The notes beneath the pieces are model-generated. The model worked only from the letters and a program-made list of their open reading frames with translations. It searched no databases and was not told the DNA's origin. A stretch of 64,000 bases of DNA from Lentzea albida (GTDB lineage: Bacteria; Actinomycetota; Actinomycetes; Mycobacteriales; Pseudonocardiaceae), in contig NZ_FOFV01000011.1 of NCBI RefSeq assembly GCF_900111005.1, positions 62,001-126,000 on the forward strand, written 5' to 3'. Shown one piece after another: positions 58,932 to 64,000 of the stretch. Each line of letters begins with the position of its first letter. Positions within the stretch are counted from its first letter, which is position 1. The translations under genes and the position numbers were made by a program.

Positions 58932-60179
58932 CGTCGCGACGACGCGGCCGGGTGTCGGCACCGGGCCGCGTCGCGTGCTGGTCGTGTCGTGCACCACCGA
59001 GATCATCAGCTGGGGAGTCCTGTACTACGCGTTCCCGGTGCTGCTGCCGACCATCGGCTCGCGGACGGGGTGGTCGCTCACGGCGATCACGGCCGGGTTC
59101 TCGGCGAGCCAGGTCGTCGCGGGTCTCGTGGGGGTCCCCGTCGGGAGGGTGCTCGACCGGCACGGGCCGCGCGCGATCATGACCACCGGTTCGGTGCTCG
59201 CCGTGCTCGCCGTGCTCGCGCTGGTGGCGCTGGCGCGGACGACGTCGCTGGTGTGGTTCACCGCGGCGTGGTTGCTGGCCGGCGTGGCGATGGCCGGGGT
59301 GTTCTACGCGCCCGCGTTCGCCGCGCTGACGCGCTGGTACGGGCCGCGGCGGGTGTCCGCGCTGACCGCGCTCACCCTGGTGGCGGGCCTGGCGAGCACC
59401 GTGTTCGCGCCGCTGACGGCCGTGCTCAACGACCTCCTGGACTGGCGCGGTACCTACCTCGCCCTCGCCGGGTTCCTCGCCGTCACCACGATTCCGCTGC
59501 ACCTGCTGGTCTGCGCCTGCCGTGGCCCGCAGTCGAGCACGGGACCGCGCACGCACCGGGGGAGGTGGCGCGCAGCAGACCGTTCCTGGTCCTCGTCGTC
59601 GCGATGAGCCTGGCCGCGTTCAGCGTCTACGTCGTCGTCGTCAACCTCGTGCCGCTGCTGGCGGAACGCGGCATGACCACCTCGGCCGCCGCGGTCGCGC
59701 TCGGCCTCGGCGGGGTCGGTCAGGTCCTCGGCCGCCTCGGCTGCGCCCGGCTGGCCGCGCGGACCTCGGTGCGCGTCCGCACCCTCGTGGTCCTCCTGGT
59801 CGGCGCCGCCGTGACCGCGGCCCTCGGCGTGGTGCCCGGTCCGGCGCCGCTGCTGGTCGCGGGCTCGGTCCTCGCGGGAGTCACGCGCGGGATCTTCACG
59901 CTGGTGCAGGCGACCGCGATCACCGACCGCTGGGGCGCCACCCACTACGGACGGCTCAACGGCCTGCTCACGGCACCGGTGATGCTCACGGCGGCGATCG
60001 CGCCGTGGGCGGGGAGCGCGCTGGCCGAACGGCTCGGCGGGTACCCGGCGGTGTTCGTGGTGCTGGGCGCGATCGGAGTGCTGGCGGCCGCGTTGTCGAC
60101 CGCCGGCGTGCCGGACCTCCACGGCCTGTCGAGGTCCGGCACGCGTCGGCCGGGTCCCGGCCGCGCCTGGGTGGCGTGA
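58921..60179 (+). pseudogene. MFS transporter with one apparent frameshift
   Basis: An MFS permease of 12 TM helices (about 419 residues if repaired): ISWGVLYYAFPVLLPTIG, VGRVLDRHGPRAIM and a second half starting VAMSLAAFSVYVVVVNLVPLL. A missing base near 59508-59515 (GGTCTGCGCC where GGTCCTGCGCC would restore phase) breaks it between the halves. It is coupled to the ArsO-like gene, so it may export an oxidised arsenical. Whether it is a real pseudogene or a sequencing error is undecided. Confidence 0.72.
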
Positions 60180-60257
60180 CGCAGAGCGTTGACGACGTGT
60201 CCGCGCTCGGCACGACGCACCCGTCCGAGACTCGGCGAGCTCGGTGACCCGCGGGGG

Positions 60258-60941
60258 TCAGCGGATTCCTTCCCGAAGGCTCAGGCGCCCGTCGCGGACC
60301 TCCGCGACCTGGTCGCCCTCGGTGAGGTGGCCGCGGTCGTGGGTGACCAGGACGGTGGCGGTGGCCCGCTGGTGGGTGAGGCGGCGGAGGAGTGCGATGA
60401 CGGCCGCTCCCCGTTCGTGGTCGAGAGCGCTGGTGGGTTCGTCGACCAGCAGGACGGCGGGGTCGTTCATGAGGGCCCTGGCGATGTTCACGCGCTGCCG
60501 TTCGCCCCCGGAGAGCTGGTGGGGCCGTCGTCCCGCCACGGCCGCGAGGCCTACCGCGTCCAGCAGTTCCGTCGCGCGGGTGCGCGCCCTGGCCGCGGAA
60601 CGGCCGTCGATGTGGGCCATGACCTGGAGCTGTTCGACGGCGGTCAGGGCCGGCAGCAGGTTGGGTTGCTGGAAGACGATGCCGATGCGGTGGCGTCGCA
60701 GGTCCGCGAGCTCGCCCCGCGTCATGCCCGTGGTCGTGGCACCGTCGACGGTGACCGTGCCCGAGTCCGGGGTGATGAGGGTGGCGGCGACGGCGAGCAG
60801 GCTGGACTTGCCGGAGCCGGACGGGCCGGCCACGACGGTCAGGCTGCCTCGGGGGACGTCCAGGACGACCCGGTCGAGCGCGGTCAGGCGGGTGCCGCCG
60901 TCGGGGTAGGTGAGGGTGACGTCGGTCAGGGTGAGGCTCAT
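60258..60941 (-). CDS. ABC transporter ATP-binding protein (LolD/MacB type)
   Basis: A 227-residue ATPase: Walker A GPSGSGKSS (about 39-47), Q-loop FQQPNLLPALT, signature LSGGERQRV, Walker B LLVDEPTSALD and the H-loop VTHD. Sequence type and size are of the LolD/MacB/FtsE-like class. Its ATG overlaps the permease stop (60938-60941). Confidence 0.93.
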   Translation of the reverse strand: MSLTLTDVTLTYPDGGTRLTALDRVVLDVPRGSLTVVAGPSGSGKSSLLAVAATLITPDSGTVTVDGATTTGMTRGELADLRRHRIGIVFQQPNLLPALTAVEQLQVMAHIDGRSAARARTRATELLDAVGLAAVAGRRPHQLSGGERQRVNIARALMNDPAVLLVDEPTSALDHERGAAVIALLRRLTHQRATATVLVTHDRGHLTEGDQVAEVRDGRLSLREGIR

Positions 60942-62020
60942 CGGGAGCTCCCCAGGGCGGTCAGCGGGTCCACGGACGTGACGCGGCGGATCGCGAGCGC
61001 GGCTCCCAGCGTGCCGAGCACCACCATCACGACGGCCGGGACGAGCACGGTGGCCGGTGTGAGGACGAACGGGACGGCGGAACCGGCGAGGAGCGCGCCG
61101 ACGCCGGCGGCGAGTGCGGTGCCGGTGAGGGTGCCGGCCGCGAGCAGCACGACCGCCTGCCCCAGCGCGTCCGCGAGCAGCCCGGCCGTGGTGGCGCCCA
61201 AGGCTTTGAGGACGGCCAGGTCGCCACTGCGCTGGATGGTCCAGACGGTGAAGAACGCCCCGATGACGAGGGCGGAGATGGCGAACAGGAAGCCGCGCAT
61301 CAGCTGCAGCGAGCCGTTCTCGGAGCTGTAGGAGCCGATCGCCCGCAGGGACTCGTCCACGGTGACGGTCCGGGTGCCCACCGCCGCGTCGGTCGCGAAG
61401 AGGTCGGTGCCCGGCGTGGTGGACAGGGCGATCACGGTCGCCGCCGGTCCTGCGCCGGTGGGAGGTGCCGTGGCGCGCCAGACGTCGAGGGTGGTCCAGA
61501 TGACCGGGGTGTGGCTGAAGGAGGCCTCGCCGGACACCTCGGCCACGGTCATCCGCCGTCCGCCCACGACGACCTGGTCACCGGGCTTCGCTCCCAGTTC
61601 GCCGGCGGCGGCGCCGGACAGCACCGCGGAGTCCGCGGTGAGCCGATCGCCGTGCGGGGCGAGCGGGGATCCGGCGCGGACGCCGAAGACCGAGACCCCG
61701 GTGCTGCGGTCGCCCGAGGTGGCCTTCGTCGTGGTGATGCCCAGGGGTTCGGCGTTCGTGACACCGGGGGTGGTGGCCCAGCGCCGCCACTGCGCCTCGG
61801 TCACGGAGGAGTCCGCGAAGGACGGGGACCGGTCACCGGCGGGTGCGGCGAAGGCGATCCTGTCGGCGGGAAGGCCGGTGATGGCGGAGACGTTCTGCCG
61901 GCCGAGCCCGGCGGTCAGGCCGGACAGCAGCACGACCAGCAGGGTGATCAGCACGATGACGGTTCCCATCAGGGCGAAGCGCCCTCGGGCGAACCGGAGT
62001 TCTCTCCAGGCTGTGAACAC
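60938..62020 (-). CDS. FtsX-like permease
   Basis: A 360-residue permease with one N-terminal TM (about 18-40), a large extracytoplasmic domain (MacB-PCD-like, about 45-235) and three C-terminal TMs with the FtsX pattern (AISALVIGAFFTVWTIQRSGDLAVLKALGAT). I start it at GTG 62020; an open frame goes on upstream. With the LolD-like ATPase it forms a mechanotransmission-type exporter or lipoprotein/peptide release system. It is divergent from a NarL-type two-component system that may control it. Confidence 0.88.
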   Translation of the reverse strand: MFTAWRELRFARGRFALMGTVIVLITLLVVLLSGLTAGLGRQNVSAITGLPADRIAFAAPAGDRSPSFADSSVTEAQWRRWATTPGVTNAEPLGITTTKATSGDRSTGVSVFGVRAGSPLAPHGDRLTADSAVLSGAAAGELGAKPGDQVVVGGRRMTVAEVSGEASFSHTPVIWTTLDVWRATAPPTGAGPAATVIALSTTPGTDLFATDAAVGTRTVTVDESLRAIGSYSSENGSLQLMRGFLFAISALVIGAFFTVWTIQRSGDLAVLKALGATTAGLLADALGQAVVLLAAGTLTGTALAAGVGALLAGSAVPFVLTPATVLVPAVVMVVLGTLGAALAIRRVTSVDPLTALGSSR

Positions 62021-62189
62021 GGCCTCGACTGTCCTTTCCAGAGGGTGGAGCGGATGAGTCCACAGTGGTCTCCGGCACCCCGGTGCCACATCTGGCCGTC
62101 GATGGCACTCGCGGAACCGGAAGGCGGCGTCTCATCTCCACCTTTCGACAGAGGCGGCTCGGGCGGGCTCCGCGTAGCCTTGGTCCACC

Positions 62190-63395
62190 GTGAACGCCGC
62201 TCCCGCTCTGACGCCGACCAACCGGGTCCTCACCTGGTGCCTGCACCTGTTGCTCGCCGCCCTGCTCGTCCTGGCGGCGGTGCGGGCCGTGGCGGGAGAC
62301 CAGCCCCGGGCGGCGGCGGTCGTCGCGGTCGCGGTGGCCTGCGGGGTGGCCTATGCGGCAGGACCGCTGTGGTCCCGCGTCCGCACGTCCCGGCGGGCCG
62401 CCGCGGCGTGGCTGGGTGTCGTCTGCGCACTGTGGCTGGTCCTCGTGGTGCTGACCGCGGACGGGGTGTGGGTCGCCTTCCCGTTGTACTTCCTCCAGCT
62501 CCACCTGCTGTCGCGCCAGGCCGGCCTCGTCGCGGTGACCGTCACCGCCCTGGCCGCGATCACTGCGTTCGCCGCGCACCAGGGGGTCTTCAGTCCGGTG
62601 GCGGCGATCGGTCCGGCGCTGGGCGCCGCCGTCGCGGTCGCCGTGGTCCGTGGCTACCAGGCGCTGTACCGGGAGAGCGAGCAGCGCCGGCGCCTCATCG
62701 AGGAGCTCACCGCGACCCGCGCCGACCTGGCCGAGGCCCAGCACACCGCCGGGGTCCTGGCCGAACGGGAACGCCTCGCCCACGAGATCCACGACACCCT
62801 CGCCCAGGGCCTGTCCAGCATCCAGCTGCTGCTGCGCGCCGCCGAACGGTCCCTGCCGGACGACTCGGGGAACGCCGCCCGCCACGTGGGCCAGGCCCGC
62901 CAGGCCGCCGCGGACAACCTCGCGGAGGCACGCCGCTTCGTCGCCGCGCTCACCCCGCCCGCCCTCGACGGCACCACCCTCGCAGGGGCGCTGGAACGCC
63001 TGTGCGCCACCACCGGCACCCGCCACCGGATCACCGCGCGGTTCCGGCTCACCGGCGGTCCCACCCCGCTGCCGACGACGCACGAGGTCGCCCTGCTGCG
63101 CATCGCCCAGGCCGCGGTGGCCAACACCGTCCGCCACGCGGACGCCACCACGGTCGAGATCACCCTGAGCCACCTCGGCGACGAGATCGCGCTCGCCGTC
63201 GTCGACGACGGAACCGGCTTCGACCCGGAGGCCCTTCCCGCCTCCGACCCCGGCGAGGGAGGGGTGGGCCTGGAGGCCATGCGCACCCGCGCGCGAACAC
63301 TGGGCGGGTCACTCACCGTCGAGTCGTCGCCCGGCCACGGCACCGCCCTGACCGCCAGGCTGCCCGTGCCTCGATCCGCGGAGGTCCGCCCGTGA
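62190..63395 (+). CDS. NarL-type sensor histidine kinase
   Basis: A 401-residue kinase: five to six N-terminal TMs (about 15-155), a coiled linker, HisKA_3 domain with H201 in HEIHDTLAQGLSS, and a HATPase domain (VANTVRHADA, GVGLEAMRTRARTLGG). It is of the DesK/LiaS-like group that senses membrane stress. Starts with GTG. The regulator follows with a GTGA overlap. Together with the divergent ABC exporter it resembles an envelope-response module. Confidence 0.92.
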   Translation: MNAAPALTPTNRVLTWCLHLLLAALLVLAAVRAVAGDQPRAAAVVAVAVACGVAYAAGPLWSRVRTSRRAAAAWLGVVCALWLVLVVLTADGVWVAFPLYFLQLHLLSRQAGLVAVTVTALAAITAFAAHQGVFSPVAAIGPALGAAVAVAVVRGYQALYRESEQRRRLIEELTATRADLAEAQHTAGVLAERERLAHEIHDTLAQGLSSIQLLLRAAERSLPDDSGNAARHVGQARQAAADNLAEARRFVAALTPPALDGTTLAGALERLCATTGTRHRITARFRLTGGPTPLPTTHEVALLRIAQAAVANTVRHADATTVEITLSHLGDEIALAVVDDGTGFDPEALPASDPGEGGVGLEAMRTRARTLGGSLTVESSPGHGTALTARLPVPRSAEVRP

Positions 63396-64000
63396 CCGGC
63401 GACCCGATCCGCCTCCTCCTGGCCGACGACCACCCCGTCGTGCGCGCGGGCCTGCGAGCCGTGCTGGAGACCGAACCCGGCCTGGTCGTGGTCGCCGAGG
63501 CCGCGACGGCCGAAGCCGCCGTCGCCCGTGCCGCGGAGGGCGACGTGGACGTCGTCCTGATGGACCTGCGGTTCGGCGCGGGGATGACCGGCGCCGAGGC
63601 CACCGCCGCGATCACCGCGCGTCCCGGCGCACCCCGGGTCGTGGTCGTCACCACCTACGACACCGACGCCGACACGCTGCCCGCCATCGAGGCGGGCGCC
63701 ACCGGCTACCTCCTCAAGGACGCCCCTCCCGAAGAACTCGCCGCCGCCGTCCGCACCGCCGCCGCCGGACGATCCGCTCTGGCCCCCGCCGTCGCCGACC
63801 GGCTCCTCACCCGGATGCGCGCACCCGGCACCGCGCTGACCCGCCGCGAGACCGAGGTCCTCGCCCTCGTCGCCGCCGGACTGTCGAACCGGGCGATCGC
63901 GGCACGCCTGCACCTCACCGAGGGCACCGTGAAGTCACATCTCGCCCGCAGCTACACCAAGCTCGGCGTCGACTCGCGCACGGCCGCCGTGGCGACCGCG
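63392..64000 (+). CDS. NarL/LuxR-type response regulator, 3' end missing
   Basis: The first 203 codons of a response regulator: acidic pocket LLADDHPVVRAGL, phospho-acceptor D58 in VLMDLRFG, TTYDTDADTL and LLKDAPPEELAAA, then the LuxR HTH (LTRRETEVLALVAAGLSNRAIAARLHL, TEGTVKSHLA). The frame is open to the last base, so only a few residues should be missing. It overlaps its kinase gene (GTGA). Confidence 0.93.
   Translation, partial: MTGDPIRLLLADDHPVVRAGLRAVLETEPGLVVVAEAATAEAAVARAAEGDVDVVLMDLRFGAGMTGAEATAAITARPGAPRVVVVTTYDTDADTLPAIEAGATGYLLKDAPPEELAAAVRTAAAGRSALAPAVADRLLTRMRAPGTALTRRETEVLALVAAGLSNRAIAARLHLTEGTVKSHLARSYTKLGVDSRTAAVATA

Noticed and set aside
1..64000. tRNA, rRNA, CRISPR, insertion sequence or phage genes
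   Set aside because: No tRNA cloverleaf, rRNA segment, regular spaced repeats, transposase or integrase motif was seen on either strand.

Overview
The window is 64 kb of very GC-rich actinobacterial DNA: GTG starts are common, ATGA and GTGA gene overlaps are frequent, and convergent gene pairs are often separated by long perfect hairpins. Gene content suggests a Pseudonocardiaceae-like filamentous actinomycete (Lentzea, Saccharothrix, Actinosynnema or Amycolatopsis type). That placement is inference from gene types, not from a marker gene. I found no rRNA, tRNA, CRISPR array, transposase or phage gene.

The dominant theme from about 3 to 56 kb is a dormancy/hypoxia island that resembles the Mycobacterium tuberculosis DevR/DosR regulon. 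The heme-GAF sensor kinase DevS (6.4-8.1 kb) and its regulator DevR (8.1-8.8 kb) lie convergently. Around them are many homologues of DosR-regulon products: six universal stress proteins, three Acg-type nitroreductases, four CBS-domain proteins, a DUF1876 (Rv1738/Rv2632c-like) protein, an Rv1733c-like membrane protein, a CtpF-type P-ATPase and a long ribosome hibernation factor. DevR-box-like palindromes (GGGAC-N4-GTCCC type) occur in most of the divergent promoter regions. The same island holds metabolic modules: a seven-gene operon (USP, P1B-5 ATPase with hemerythrin tail, GNAT/acyl-CoA synthetase fusion, USP, CBS, CtpF, PPK2; 13.97-23.5 kb), a gluconeogenic operon (Acg, PEP synthase, archaeal-type FBP aldolase/phosphatase, GAPDH; 27.6-33.0 kb), a Zn-alcohol dehydrogenase divergent from ornithine carbamoyltransferase plus carbamate kinase (34.8-38.1 kb), and a lone cytochrome oxidase subunit I (40-41.8 kb).

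From 43 to 55.6 kb there is a sulfide/persulfide module. It contains a persulfide dioxygenase-rhodanese fusion, a membrane rhodanese and a TauE/SafE exporter behind two CsoR-type operators; a CstR-like repressor with its own operators, divergent from a small protein, thioredoxin and DUF302; then a class V PLP (cysteine-desulfurase-like) enzyme divergent from a sulfide:quinone oxidoreductase-like flavoprotein, a DsrC/TusE-like protein lacking CysB, a DsrE-like protein and an integral membrane protein. An OmpR-type two-component system and a DUF2202 protein sit between the two halves.

The left edge (0-2.5 kb) has the end of a 2-oxoacid dehydrogenase E2-like acyltransferase, an acyl carrier protein and an ABC-2 exporter. 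The right edge (56.6-64 kb) has an arsenic-type locus (ArsR-GNAT fusion, ArsO-like flavoprotein, MFS permease) carrying four apparent single-base frameshifts, then a LolD/FtsX-type ABC exporter and a NarL-type two-component system that runs off the end.
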